Shown: positions 44,989-53,228, counted from the first letter of the stretch. The stretch is DNA of 64,000 nt from Methanothrix soehngenii GP6 (GCF_000204415.1 NC_015416.1:558001-622000), one strand, 5' to 3'. Numbers and translations are program-made. The notes: a model not told the origin generated them from the sequence alone.

Positions 44989-45191
44989 TATGCCGGTGAG
45001 GATATCAGGAATGATGCTGGCCGCTCTTATCGCCGCCAGCGTGATCAGCTTTGCCGGCGCCAGGGCTTTTCGGAGCCCTGCTGCTATTGGGAGAGGACCG
45101 GGTGGCCAGGACCATCATGGCTCCAGCCAATTTTCCGGTGGATACGATGACCGCCTTCATGGGAGCGCCATTATTTCTGTATCTGTTTTAA
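44989..45191 (+). pseudogene. Second btuC copy, internally deleted remnant
   Basis: Early codons read VRISGMMLAALIAASVISFAGA, aligning with TRVISMVLVSLITASIICFTG of the intact btuC. After a jump in frame and sequence come GALLLLGEDRVARTIMAPANF and MTAFMGAPLFLYLF, aligning with its C-terminus. The DNA after the stop (GGGGGGTGTTTTGG) resembles the btuC-btuD junction. A former btuCD beside btuF6 has been almost erased. Confidence 0.75.
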
Positions 45192-45228
45192 AAATTAGAG
45201 GGGGGTGTTTTGGAATAGATCACCCTTC

Positions 45229-46257
45229 CTATTTTACTGGCGCATCGGGATAGACCTGGTATATGTCCTCGATATCCATATTTAAGTACTTCTGCAGCAG
45301 CTCTCCATGAACAGCTCTCGGATCGATATCCTGGAATAGATCGGGATGCAGCCACTTGGCATAATAGAGCATAGCAGCCATCTCGGACAGGCCGCTGGCC
45401 ATCTTAATGTCGGTGATATAGACCCGTCCCGTCTTGACTGCATCGATGCTCTCAAACCCAGGCAGGGAGATGATCTCCATTCGCTTGGCCTCCATCTCTT
45501 CGATGGTAGGAGTTGTGCCATCGTACTGCTCAGAGGTCATGGAGTAGACTATCACCTCTGGATCTTCCTCGATAACCCATTCCATATCGACATGAGGCAC
45601 TTTAGTTTGCAGGTCAGCTGCTATATTTTTGCCCCCTGCCTCTGCTATCCTGACATGTCCCGTCGAATCCCGGTTGCCCGTCCAATCAAAGTGGCCCATG
45701 GACATGAAATAGACCGAAGGCCGATCTTCATCGGGCATCGTCCCCGTTCGATCCAGGACGGAATCATAGTATCCGGAGATGTCATTGGCCATATCTCGGG
45801 CATCTTCCTCTTCTCCTAGGATCCTGCCCAGGTCCTCGATCATCGGAATCAAGGCGTTGATGTGCAAAAGGCGGTATCTGAGCACAGGAATTCCATAGTC
45901 TGTCAGCTTTTGCTCGTCCTCCTCAGGGAAGAGGCCTCCTGTCTTGGCAATCACCAGATCGGGGTTCAGCTCGATTATCCTCTCCAGGTCTGCATTTCGA
46001 CTGGACTTCCCGATGCTCTCTTTTTCCAGCAGTGCAGGGGGCATATCGCAGTCGTCGGTAACGGCAATTATCCGATCTGATTCTCCCAGAGCATAGATCA
46101 CCTCTGCCGCTCCTGGGGATAGGCATATGATGCTGCTTGGATTGAAGGGCACAGTCACATTTCTGCCCTCTTCGTCGGTGATGGCGATCATCTCATCCGC
46201 TGCCAATGCAGGTACAAGCATAACAGCGATTATGATCAATAAAGCGATTGCTCTCAT
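45229..46257 (-). CDS. BtuF-like ABC substrate-binding protein 6
   Basis: 342 residues. The signal peptide MRAIALLIIIAVMLVPALA is followed by MIAITDEEGRNVTVPFNPSS and CLSPGAAEVIYALGESDRII. The end WLHPDLFQDIDPRAVHGELL is the shared C-terminal block. Loops such as TDDCDMPPALLEKES and MGHFDWTGNRDSTGHVRIAE differ from the other five, so its ligand may differ too. It is divergent from the small protein gene at 46516 and convergent with the btuC remnant. Confidence 0.85.
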   Translation of the reverse strand: MRAIALLIIIAVMLVPALAADEMIAITDEEGRNVTVPFNPSSIICLSPGAAEVIYALGESDRIIAVTDDCDMPPALLEKESIGKSSRNADLERIIELNPDLVIAKTGGLFPEEDEQKLTDYGIPVLRYRLLHINALIPMIEDLGRILGEEEDARDMANDISGYYDSVLDRTGTMPDEDRPSVYFMSMGHFDWTGNRDSTGHVRIAEAGGKNIAADLQTKVPHVDMEWVIEEDPEVIVYSMTSEQYDGTTPTIEEMEAKRMEIISLPGFESIDAVKTGRVYITDIKMASGLSEMAAMLYYAKWLHPDLFQDIDPRAVHGELLQKYLNMDIEDIYQVYPDAPVK

Positions 46258-46391
46258 TCGGTAACCCCATTCATATATTTCTGATTGATCTCATCTGATT
46301 AAATTATTTTTTCTTTTTTCAAGCATAATTGAATTCGATATCGGCTTAAATAGTATTTGGTCGAGTTCACTGTAAAGAATAATTGATTGCA

Positions 46392-46430
46392 GTCAAATTT
46401 GCTTAATCAAGTAAATTATAGTTTCATTAA
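46392..46430 (+). promoter_or_regulatory. Possible weaker island-type operator
   Basis: CAAATTTGCTTAATCAA (TTAATCAA 46403-46410) with CATTAAA 20 bp downstream (TTAA at 46427-46430, one mismatch to TCAA). It lies about 85 bp before the 61-residue protein and 145 bp before the divergent btuF6. Confidence 0.4.
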
Positions 46431-46515
46431 ATTTTCTTTAATTAGTGATTTTTCGCAAAAAAGACCACAAACTATTTCAATGAAGCTGAGCTATTTAGAG
46501 CGTGAGGAGTTTTGT

Positions 46516-46701
46516 ATGCTGGACAAGTTTATGTCTGAACATCTATTTGGCAAGAGCATTGAAGTCTACTTCGGGGGAGATGAGAAGGAGAGGATGCGTG
46601 GCAAACTGGTGGGCAGCGCTGATGGAGTCATTGTCTTGGAGAATAATGATAGAAGGGATTACGTAAATGTGGAAAAGGTGGTTGCAGCCTGGGAAGTATG
46701 A
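46516..46701 (+). CDS. Small hypothetical protein (61 aa), possibly Sm/SH3-like
   Basis: Starts MLDKFMSEHLFGKSIEVYFG with GTGAGGAG well placed upstream; a longer reading to 46387 has no support. The pattern K-x-V-Y-F-GG...R-G-x-L-V...G-V-I-V-L-E-N-x-x-x-x-x-Y-V-N-V-E-K-V-V-A-A-W-E looks like a small beta-barrel. Similar small proteins occur in methanogens, but I cannot name a function. Confidence 0.6.
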   Translation: MLDKFMSEHLFGKSIEVYFGGDEKERMRGKLVGSADGVIVLENNDRRDYVNVEKVVAAWEV

Positions 46702-47021
46702 TCCGCAAAACCTTTCACTGGATTTCTGGTTGCACACCGACATTCAGATCAGAGCCTGATGAAAAAAGCGCAAAGAACTGCCTTCTGCAATAGAAGCTAG
46801 AAGGGCCGTATTTTATTCTTCACTTTCGGTGGTCTTCTTAACACTCATGCTTTTTCGCCTTTGAGAAGGACTTCGACATCTGCCCACTCTGAGTCAAACT
46901 GCTGGACCTTGGATCTTCAAGAGATATAAATACGGCGAAGAGCGCCAATATATTAAAACTCTCCCACCTCTATCAATCTCATGTAATACATTGATATACT
47001 TGTAATACGAATATTATCCTG
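46702..47021. other. Intergenic region before relBE
   Basis: 320 bp. The minus strand at about 46858-46915 reads QQFDSEWADVEVLLKGEKA then stop, with an overlapping ATGA and a short second frame. This may be the end of a lost gene, at low confidence. A TATA-like GATATAAATAC lies at 46921-46932. Confidence 0.3.
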
Positions 47022-47255
47022 GTGATTCAAATCTCCACATCCGCCTCAGTTCGGCTTCCCGATGACATCGCCCGCGGCCTTGAAGACCTTGCCAGTGCGC
47101 TCGATCGTCCCAAGACTTACATCATCCGAAAGGCGATCGAGGCTTATCTGGAAGAGTATGCAGATTACTTCATCGCTCTGGAACGAATGAATGACAAGGA
47201 CGACAGGATCGTCTCTGCTGGAGAGATGAGGGAGCTTCTTGGCCTGCAAGATTGA
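47022..47255 (+). CDS. Ribbon-helix-helix antitoxin (RelB/CopG type)
   Basis: 77 residues from GTG. SASVRLPDDIARGLEDLASA and RPKTYIIRKAIEAYLEEY form the ribbon-helix-helix DNA-binding domain; the tail DRIVSAGEMRELLGLQ is the toxin-wrapping part. It would bind and neutralise the downstream toxin and repress its own promoter. It overlaps the toxin start by 17 bp. Confidence 0.85.
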   Translation: MIQISTSASVRLPDDIARGLEDLASALDRPKTYIIRKAIEAYLEEYADYFIALERMNDKDDRIVSAGEMRELLGLQD

Positions 47256-47493
47256 ATATAAATCTTCGGTCTCGCGAGACCTGAGGCATCTGGATAAAAA
47301 TATAGCTAAGCGAATTCTCAAGGATACGGAAGGGACGCTAGCGTCTGACCCTGCTGCGGGAATCCCCCTTACAGGACAGTTCAAGGGCCTCTTAAAGCTG
47401 TGCATTGATGATTATCGTGTCATTTACTCAAAAACCGGAGATGGTGTACTTATTTTAAGAATTGGGCCTCGAAACAAGGTCTACGATAGATGA
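47239..47493 (+). CDS. RelE/ParE-type toxin
   Basis: 84 residues from TTG. IEYKSSVSRDLRHLDKNIAK, GIPLTGQFKGLLKLCIDDYR and VIYSKTGDGVLILRIGPRNK VYDR are the RelE/ParE fold. RelE-type toxins cleave mRNA on the ribosome; ParE types hit gyrase, and sequence alone does not decide. Both genes are intact. Confidence 0.85.
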   Translation: MACKIEYKSSVSRDLRHLDKNIAKRILKDTEGTLASDPAAGIPLTGQFKGLLKLCIDDYRVIYSKTGDGVLILRIGPRNKVYDR

Positions 47494-47679
47494 TACCCTC
47501 GCATCTTCAGTATCGGCCATAAGAGAAGCTAAGTGGCGGGCACGGGGCAATGTGAATGGGCTCTTATCTCGACATGCAGAGATGCCGAAAGCTGGCATCT
47601 CCGTAGCAGTATTGTCCCATCCTATCTCCTCGACCACTGGAATCCATTGAAGTGCCTTACCCTTCCAGACAATACTCCT

Positions 47680-47781
47680 GAGTTGACGAAGAATGTAACG
47701 GACCTTCTTCTTTTTCAACTTCATATTCTGGACTATGTGCCCTGGCTTAGATGAGCTGCAAATTAATTTCGGGACTCCACA
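47680..47781 (-). pseudogene. IS481 right-end remnant
   Basis: The minus strand reads MKLKKKKVRYILRQL, matching the start of the IS481 transposase at 12385. The adjacent AATTAATTTCGGGACTCCAC at about 47760-47779 matches that element's right terminal repeat. Only about 100 bp remain. It ends 3 bp before the first DtxR-like box of feoAB. The stretch 47494-47680 shows nothing identifiable. Confidence 0.75.
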
Positions 47782-47783
47782 TA

Positions 47784-47839
47784 TTTTAGGTAAGCCGAAA
47801 TGTTTATCTGCCATGCACTTATTTTAGGCTTGCCTAAAG
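47784..47839 (+). promoter_or_regulatory. Two DtxR-family operator boxes before feoA
   Basis: Box 1 TTTTAGGTAAGCCGAAAT (47784-47801) and box 2 TTTTAGGCTTGCCTAAAG (47822-47839) are both variants of the palindrome TTAGGC-N2-GCCTAA recognised by DtxR/IdeR-type iron repressors. Box 2 overlaps a TATA-like CTTATTTTA. The regulator gene dtxR is in the same operon. Confidence 0.8.
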
Positions 47840-47861
47840 TCAGGGAGAACAGGGATACACA

Positions 47862-48098
47862 ATGCAAATGCCAATTACTAGCCTGAGAGCGGGGGCAGTG
47901 GCCCAGGTTACGGCACTGCTGGGCCAGGGCGGCTCTTTTCAGAGAAAGCTTCGGACCATGGGGATCAGGGAGGGCAAAAGGCTGAGGGTGGTGGCGATCC
48001 ATCCCTTTGCCGGACCTCTGGTTCTGGATATAGATGGCAGACAGATAACGTTGGGCAGGAGCATCGCCCAGAGAGTGATGGTGAGGGTGGAGGATTGA
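47862..48098 (+). CDS. feoA: FeoA, ferrous iron transport accessory protein
   Basis: 78-residue SH3-like protein that assists FeoB. MPITSLRAGAVAQVTALLGQ, KLRTMGIREGKRLRVVAIHP and GRQITLGRSIAQRVMV are the family blocks. Its stop overlaps the feoB start. Confidence 0.93.
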   Translation: MQMPITSLRAGAVAQVTALLGQGGSFQRKLRTMGIREGKRLRVVAIHPFAGPLVLDIDGRQITLGRSIAQRVMVRVED

Positions 48099-49819
48099 AG
48101 CGAATAGTTCTGATGGGCAATCCGAACATCGGAAAGAGCGTGGTCTTCTCCCGTCTGACCGGGGCAGAGGTGATCACATCCAACTATCCGGGCACCACAG
48201 TGGACTTCTCCCGTGGCAAGGCTCGCATTCAAGGGGAGCCGGTGGAGCTGATAGATGCCCCTGGAACCTATTCTCTGCAGCCCACCAGTCCGGTGGAGGA
48301 AGTGGCTGTAGAGGTATTGCGCTGGGCGGATCTGATCGTCAATGTGGTTGATTCCACCAACCTGGAGAGGAACCTCTTCCTCACCCTGGAGCTGCTGGAG
48401 AGCAAGAAGCCGATGATCGTCGTCCTGAACATGTGGGATGAGGCGAAGAGATCGGGAGTACAGATCGATCTGGATGGGCTGGAGGCCCGCTTGCAGGTGC
48501 CGGTTGTTGCCACCACTGCCCTCACTGGAGAGGGGATCGCGGAGCTGGTACGACGGCTGGACCAGGCCAGGTACCCTGCGGATGATGAAGCACTGAGCGA
48601 GGAGGAGATGTGGACCCAGATTGGCCGCATAACCAGAGAGGTGCAGAAGGTCACCCACCGCCATCCTGGAATCGGAAGCAAGATCAGCGAGGCCACCATC
48701 AAGCCGGCGACGGGAATGCCCATCGCTCTGTTGATATTGATCGCCACCTTCGGCACGGTGAGGTTCATCGGCGAGGGCTTGATCTCCCACCTCTTCGAGC
48801 CGCTCTTTGAGCTCTACCGCCCCCTAGCCATGTCCATCAGCTCTGGGCTTGGCCCGGGGATGCTGCATGATTTTATCATCGGCAAGCTGTTGGATGGCGA
48901 GATCGATTATGTCCAGTCCATGGGGATTCTGACCACGGGCATCTATGTTCCTTTGGCCATGGTCCTCCCCTATATCGTGGGGTTCTATCTGGTCTTATCC
49001 ATCCTGGAGGATTCGGGGTATTTGCCCAGGCTGGCGACCTTATCCGATAACCTCTTCCATCGATTGGGCATGCACGGCCATGCCATCATACCCCTCTTCC
49101 TTGGGCTGGGCTGCAATGTGCCGGGAGCACTGGCCATCAGGACCCTGGAGACCAGAAAGCAGCGTTTCATCTCTGCCACCCTCCTGGGCCTGGCTGTGCC
49201 CTGCACTGCCAAATCGGCCATGATCTTCGGAGTGTTGGGCTCCTATGGCCAGAGATACGTATTCCTGGTCTTTGCAACCCTGGCACTTGTTTATATCGCA
49301 GCAGGGCTGATATTGAACCGGATGGTGAAAGGAGAGAGCCCGGAGATCTTTCTGGAGATACCGCCCTACCGAAGGCCTGAACTGGGTATGATCCTGAAGA
49401 AGACCTGGATGCGCATTCGCTGGTTTCTCTCTGAGGCCATACCATTCCTCTTTCTGGGGGTGCTGCTGGTCAATGTGCTCTACACAGTGGGCTTCATAGA
49501 GTGGATCGGGGCCATATTCGCTCCTTTCATGGAGGGGTGGCTGAATATTCCCGGCGAGGCTGTAGCTGCTCTTCTGGTTGGTTTTTTCAGGAAGGACCTG
49601 GCGGTGGGAATGCTCTTGCCCCTGGGATTGAGCGCCCAGCAGATGGTGGTGGCAACGTTAGTGCTCTCCCTTTATTTCCCCTGCGTGGCCACCTTTGCTG
49701 TGCTGATCCGGGAGCTGGGGATGAGGGATACGGCAAAATCCACTGCCATTATGCTGGCCACCGCTCTATTGGCCGGGGGAGCGATGCGCTGGACTCTCTC
49801 GGGGTTGGGGGTGCAATGA
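48095..49819 (+). CDS. feoB: FeoB, ferrous iron transporter
   Basis: Membrane Fe2+ transporter with a cytoplasmic G domain; 574 residues, the shorter archaeal type. G1 GNPNIGKS (about 8-15), G2 NYPGTTVDFSRG, G3 DAPGTYSL and G4 NMWDEA are seen, then an eight-to-nine-TM core with GLGCNVPGALAIRTLETRKQ and GLAVPCTAKSAMIFGVLG, each holding a conserved Cys. TTG start overlapping feoA; stop overlaps the dtxR start (ATGA). Likely induced when iron is low. Confidence 0.95.
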   Translation: MKRIVLMGNPNIGKSVVFSRLTGAEVITSNYPGTTVDFSRGKARIQGEPVELIDAPGTYSLQPTSPVEEVAVEVLRWADLIVNVVDSTNLERNLFLTLELLESKKPMIVVLNMWDEAKRSGVQIDLDGLEARLQVPVVATTALTGEGIAELVRRLDQARYPADDEALSEEEMWTQIGRITREVQKVTHRHPGIGSKISEATIKPATGMPIALLILIATFGTVRFIGEGLISHLFEPLFELYRPLAMSISSGLGPGMLHDFIIGKLLDGEIDYVQSMGILTTGIYVPLAMVLPYIVGFYLVLSILEDSGYLPRLATLSDNLFHRLGMHGHAIIPLFLGLGCNVPGALAIRTLETRKQRFISATLLGLAVPCTAKSAMIFGVLGSYGQRYVFLVFATLALVYIAAGLILNRMVKGESPEIFLEIPPYRRPELGMILKKTWMRIRWFLSEAIPFLFLGVLLVNVLYTVGFIEWIGAIFAPFMEGWLNIPGEAVAALLVGFFRKDLAVGMLLPLGLSAQQMVVATLVLSLYFPCVATFAVLIRELGMRDTAKSTAIMLATALLAGGAMRWTLSGLGVQ

Positions 49820-50322
49820 GAAAGAAGACTGTAGAGGAGTACATCGAGGTCATCTTTGCCCTGGAAAGGGAGGAAGGGAGGGCGACGACCGGCAGGATCG
49901 CATCGGAGATGAATGTGAAGCCCTCCTCGGCCACGGAGATGCTCCAGAAGCTGCAAAAGGAAGGATTCCTGCAGTATGAGAGCTATGCTGGAGCTACACT
50001 GACCGAATCGGGCCGGAGGCTGGCTTTGGAGCTGAATGGTAAGCATGAGGCCATTGCCGATTTCCTGGCGATCATCGGCGTTGACCGAGCGGTAGCAGAG
50101 CGGGATGCCTGCCAGATCGAGCACCATGTGGGCCGGGAGACCATGGAGCGGCTGGAGAGGTTTGTGGAGTTTGCGGGCCACTTCCCCGATCGGCCAGGGT
50201 GGATGGAGTGCTTCCAGAAGTACTGCGAGACCGGGAGGGTGGAGGACTGCGATCAATGCCCCTGTGGCAAATCAGGGAATGAGAGCCCGCCTGCATCTGG
50301 ATCACCAGAAAGGCGGATATGA
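49816..50322 (+). CDS. DtxR-family metal-dependent repressor
   Basis: 168 residues. The winged helix EEYIEVIFALEREEGRATTG, RIASEMNVKPSSATEMLQKL is followed by the metal-binding/dimer domain with EAIADFLAIIGV, ERDACQIEHHVGRETMERLE (C-x2-E-x2-H metal ligands). The C-terminus ends with CFQKYCETGRVEDCDQCPCG, a cysteine-rich tail. No SH3 domain. ATG overlaps feoB stop. It probably represses feoAB through the two boxes upstream of feoA when Fe2+ is bound. Confidence 0.88.
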   Translation: MRKKTVEEYIEVIFALEREEGRATTGRIASEMNVKPSSATEMLQKLQKEGFLQYESYAGATLTESGRRLALELNGKHEAIADFLAIIGVDRAVAERDACQIEHHVGRETMERLERFVEFAGHFPDRPGWMECFQKYCETGRVEDCDQCPCGKSGNESPPASGSPERRI

Positions 50323-52159
50323 TATGAATGGCTCTAATCAGTGCCGGTATGGGGAATGGCCCTCTCGGCCTGCCGAGGTGCTGGCTGTCTGAATCTCCGT
50401 CGCTGTATTTGTTCGATCCCATCTCCTCGACCATCTGACCGGCCAGAAGATCCCAATCAACAGCTTCATCCAGACCGGGCGGATCTCTTGCCAGTGTGCT
50501 ATAATACTGGATAAAGCACTCTTCAAGGATGCTTTTCAATGTATTCTCCTCCAGCTGGCCGCTGTTTTTGAGGTAGCTGGCCAGTAGCAGGCTCAAGGAG
50601 AAGAGGTGCCTTCCTATGTGCGATTGCAGCCTCTGGGGCTGGATATCCTGATGAACCTCTAGATGCTCATAATCGGCTAGTCCGGATAGACGGAGGTTAG
50701 GATAACGGCATGATTCAAGCCACTTCTCCAGCCTGCCGGCGACCTTTCTCTGCCAGCAATAACCGTCGTCCTCCTCTGAGCCATCTCCTCTCCTATGATA
50801 GAGCGGCATCAATGAGGCATGAATCAAGCCCATGCCGGTCAATCGAGCCAGATCCCGCGCACAGACCAAGAGGCTCCGGCGCATCACCTGAATGGAGTGC
50901 TGCGGCTCATTGACATAGGCAAAGTACTCCCGGCCTGCAATATAGCCGATGGCATGGGGCTCGGCTGCGCATATCCCTTCTCTCAGGTGGCGGGGGATCT
51001 CTCTAATTCTATAGATTCCCTTCAGGGGACAGGGGAGTGTGCTCTCCACAGACAATCCCTGCAGACCGGGCAGCTTCTTCAGATACTCTTGCATGCAGAT
51101 CTCATGTAGGAGTCGGCTCTCGTCTCCTGGATTGACGCACATCTTCAGGGCTAAAAATCCTCTATTTATTGGGGCGATGAGGGTTCTTCCCATTCTATGC
51201 GGCTGGCCGGCTTTATATTGGCGGATAATATCATTCAGGTTGATATCGATTATACCCGCTTTATCGAAAAATTCTGTAAGATTATAACCATGATATTCTA
51301 TTTCCCTATCTATTTCTGCACTCCTTCTCCGGGCAAAATGAATCTCACTGCCCTGGCATAGGGCACTGGAGATGCCATCGAATCCCGTGTTCACCACCTG
51401 ATAGGCGAGAGCTCCCTCGCGGATGATGTCGAAGCGGTAGAGGTCGGATATCGACTGCGGGGCTATATCGTGGCTGGCCAGCCAGGGAAATGGATCCCAT
51501 CCAGGTGGAAGATGATCGATTGCTCTTCTGATGCGTAATGCCAAAACGAGGGCTGCATGCTGGCGCACGATAGTGGAGCCAAGATCGAGCCTGGATAGTA
51601 AAAAGGGGATGGCTTCATCTCCTATCTGCAGGATCGCCTTCTCCACCCGTTCGTCTCCCGAGCTGAGCAGCTTGAATAGCAGCTCCAGGTTCTCCAGGCG
51701 GCTATCAGGAACGCCAGCTATCTCTATCAGTGCCCGAGCGGCCATGCTTTTGAGACAATTGCTCTTGCTGCCTAGCATCTCTTCCAGCTTGGACGCAGCT
51801 GAGTCCGTCCCCATCCCGGCCAGAGCGGAGACTGCCATATGCCTTACGATGGGATAATCATCATCGAGAGCCCTGATCAGCACTTCCTCTGATAGAGGAT
51901 CCTTCAACTGGCCCAAAGCTCTCACTGCTCTGTAACGAATGCGGTGGTCCAGGCTCCTGTCCAGGGCCATTCTCTCCAGGGCCGATCTTTCCAGAATAAA
52001 CCCTTCCAGTACCGGTCTTTTCGGGACCAGTCTTTTCAGCGCCGGTCTCACCAGATCCTGTCTCTCCCGGTCTGGGCACTCCATTGTCGATCTCCTCAAG
52101 GGCGCCCCTTCCTGGTCGGTCTTCACAATATCGATCTCGTTAGACCTCTGAAGGAGCAT
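50072..52159 (-). CDS. HEAT-repeat protein with uncharacterised C-terminal domain
   Basis: Up to 695 residues. Residues about 50-215 form HEAT repeats (IRYRAVRALGQLKDPLSEEV, IVRHMAVSALAGMGTDSAAS). The next 370 residues (IIREGALAYQVVNTGFDGIS, KMCVNPGDESRLLHEICMQE, MGLIHASLMPLYHRRGDGSE) are an unrecognised domain with faint similarity to kinase- or siderophore-synthetase-like folds. The last 90-110 codons are low-complexity (RSPPPSRSRSTSGSTPSTL) and lie antisense to dtxR. The ancestral stop was therefore probably near 50390 and has been lost. The gene starts divergently from the sulfite-reductase-like gene. Confidence 0.6.
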   Translation of the reverse strand: MLLQRSNEIDIVKTDQEGAPLRRSTMECPDRERQDLVRPALKRLVPKRPVLEGFILERSALERMALDRSLDHRIRYRAVRALGQLKDPLSEEVLIRALDDDYPIVRHMAVSALAGMGTDSAASKLEEMLGSKSNCLKSMAARALIEIAGVPDSRLENLELLFKLLSSGDERVEKAILQIGDEAIPFLLSRLDLGSTIVRQHAALVLALRIRRAIDHLPPGWDPFPWLASHDIAPQSISDLYRFDIIREGALAYQVVNTGFDGISSALCQGSEIHFARRRSAEIDREIEYHGYNLTEFFDKAGIIDINLNDIIRQYKAGQPHRMGRTLIAPINRGFLALKMCVNPGDESRLLHEICMQEYLKKLPGLQGLSVESTLPCPLKGIYRIREIPRHLREGICAAEPHAIGYIAGREYFAYVNEPQHSIQVMRRSLLVCARDLARLTGMGLIHASLMPLYHRRGDGSEEDDGYCWQRKVAGRLEKWLESCRYPNLRLSGLADYEHLEVHQDIQPQRLQSHIGRHLFSLSLLLASYLKNSGQLEENTLKSILEECFIQYYSTLARDPPGLDEAVDWDLLAGQMVEEMGSNKYSDGDSDSQHLGRPRGPFPIPALIRAIHIISAFLVIQMQAGSHSLICHRGIDRSPPPSRSRSTSGSTPSTLADRGSGPQTPQTSPAAPWSPGPHGARSGRHPALLPLGQRR

Positions 52160-52283
52160 CTATCAGATCATCCTGTTTATGAGCTTACCAGCGACCCATA
52201 TAGCATGTTTGTAGCTGATGCGAATATATACTTAATTCTATTCCTGGGTCCAAGCTCAGAAGGTTCTGGTTTTGGCCAGCAGC

Positions 52284-52319
52284 TATATTTATTAACGCAA
52301 TTATTAACCTATAAAAGCG
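52284..52319 (+). promoter_or_regulatory. Promoter of the sulfite-reductase-like gene
   Basis: Two TATA-like sequences are present, TATATTTATTAA at about 52283-52294 and ACCTATAAAAGC at 52308-52319. The second places a start near 52340 with a 28-nt leader containing GGAGGAGAT. The 208-bp gap also holds the divergent promoter of the HEAT protein. Confidence 0.45.
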
Positions 52320-52367
52320 TCCACCGCTGTGAGAGGTGAGCGCATTTTTACAAAGGAGGAGATCAAG

Positions 52368-53228
52368 ATGGTCCAAGGGCGAGGAATTCCAAAGCCGGTA
52401 ATATACAAAAACATGCCGGCGGTCTTTCAGAGAAGGGACGGAAAGTTCGAGATAAAGCTGCAGGTAACGGGTGGATTGCTCACTGCTCAGCAGGTGCAGA
52501 GGATTGGCGAGGTTGCTTCCAAGTACGGCTCGCGCGTCCATTTCACTGTGCGCCAGGAGGTTCTGATCCTGGGAATCCAGGAGGAGAATCTGGAACCCGC
52601 CCTGGCTGAGCTTAAAGAGGTGGGCTTGAATCCCGGTTCGGCTGGAATGGTCTTTCGCAATGTGGTCTCCTGCCTTGGCACCGACTACTGCTACAAGGCG
52701 GTGGCGGAGACCATCACCCTGGCAAGGGAGATCGGCGACCGCTTCACCGGCGAGAAGACCCCGGGGCCTCTGAAGGTAGCCATCGGAGGCTGTGCATTCC
52801 CCTGCACCAGGCCGCAGTTCAATGAGATCGGCCTGATGGGCAGAGTCCTGCCCCAGATCGACCTGGAGAAATGCACCGGCTGCGGCAAATGCGTTGAGGT
52901 CTGCAAGGTGGGAGCAACGAAGATAGTCGAGGAAAAGGCAATCATCGATTACGACAAGTGCGTCCGGTGTGGTCGGTGTGTGGCCGTTTGCCCCGAGGCG
53001 GCCAAGTACTCGGCAGAGAAGGGGTACATCATGCTCGTGGGCGGGAGAGGAAGCTGGCCACCTCATGAGGGCTGGGTCCTTTGCGATATGGTGCCTAGAG
53101 AAAGGATCATTCCTCTCATAGAGCGAATACTGCAGGTCTACAAGGAGGGGGCGAAGCCGGGCATGAGGATGAGGGAGTTCATAAACTCCATCGGCTTTGA
53201 GGAGTTCAAGAGAAGAGTCCTGAGCTAA
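52368..53228 (+). CDS. Small sulfite/nitrite reductase-like protein with two [4Fe-4S] motifs
   Basis: 286 residues. The nitrite/sulfite-reductase ferredoxin-like half domain (KFEIKLQVTGGLLTAQQVQR, SKYGSRVHFTVRQEVLILGI) is followed by the sirohaem-[4Fe-4S] motif CLGTDYC...CAFPC. A bacterial ferredoxin insert has CTGCGKCVEVCKVG and CVRCGRCVAVCPEA. Such small Fsr-like proteins are common in methanogens, with suggested roles in sulfite detoxification or assimilation. The ATG at 52368 follows GGAGGAGAT. It is transcribed ahead of the ABC-2 genes but 32 bp separate them. Confidence 0.88.
   Translation: MVQGRGIPKPVIYKNMPAVFQRRDGKFEIKLQVTGGLLTAQQVQRIGEVASKYGSRVHFTVRQEVLILGIQEENLEPALAELKEVGLNPGSAGMVFRNVVSCLGTDYCYKAVAETITLAREIGDRFTGEKTPGPLKVAIGGCAFPCTRPQFNEIGLMGRVLPQIDLEKCTGCGKCVEVCKVGATKIVEEKAIIDYDKCVRCGRCVAVCPEAAKYSAEKGYIMLVGGRGSWPPHEGWVLCDMVPRERIIPLIERILQVYKEGAKPGMRMREFINSIGFEEFKRRVLS

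Noticed and set aside
46258-46392. Copy of the 20-bp repeat operator reading toward btuF6
   Set aside because: The region contains TTTAATCAG and ATCAATCAG, but no pair with the 20-bp spacing on that strand.
49501-49815. N-terminal extension of the DtxR protein
   Set aside because: It lies inside feoB in another frame and has no DtxR-like sequence; the ATG at 49816 starts the homology.
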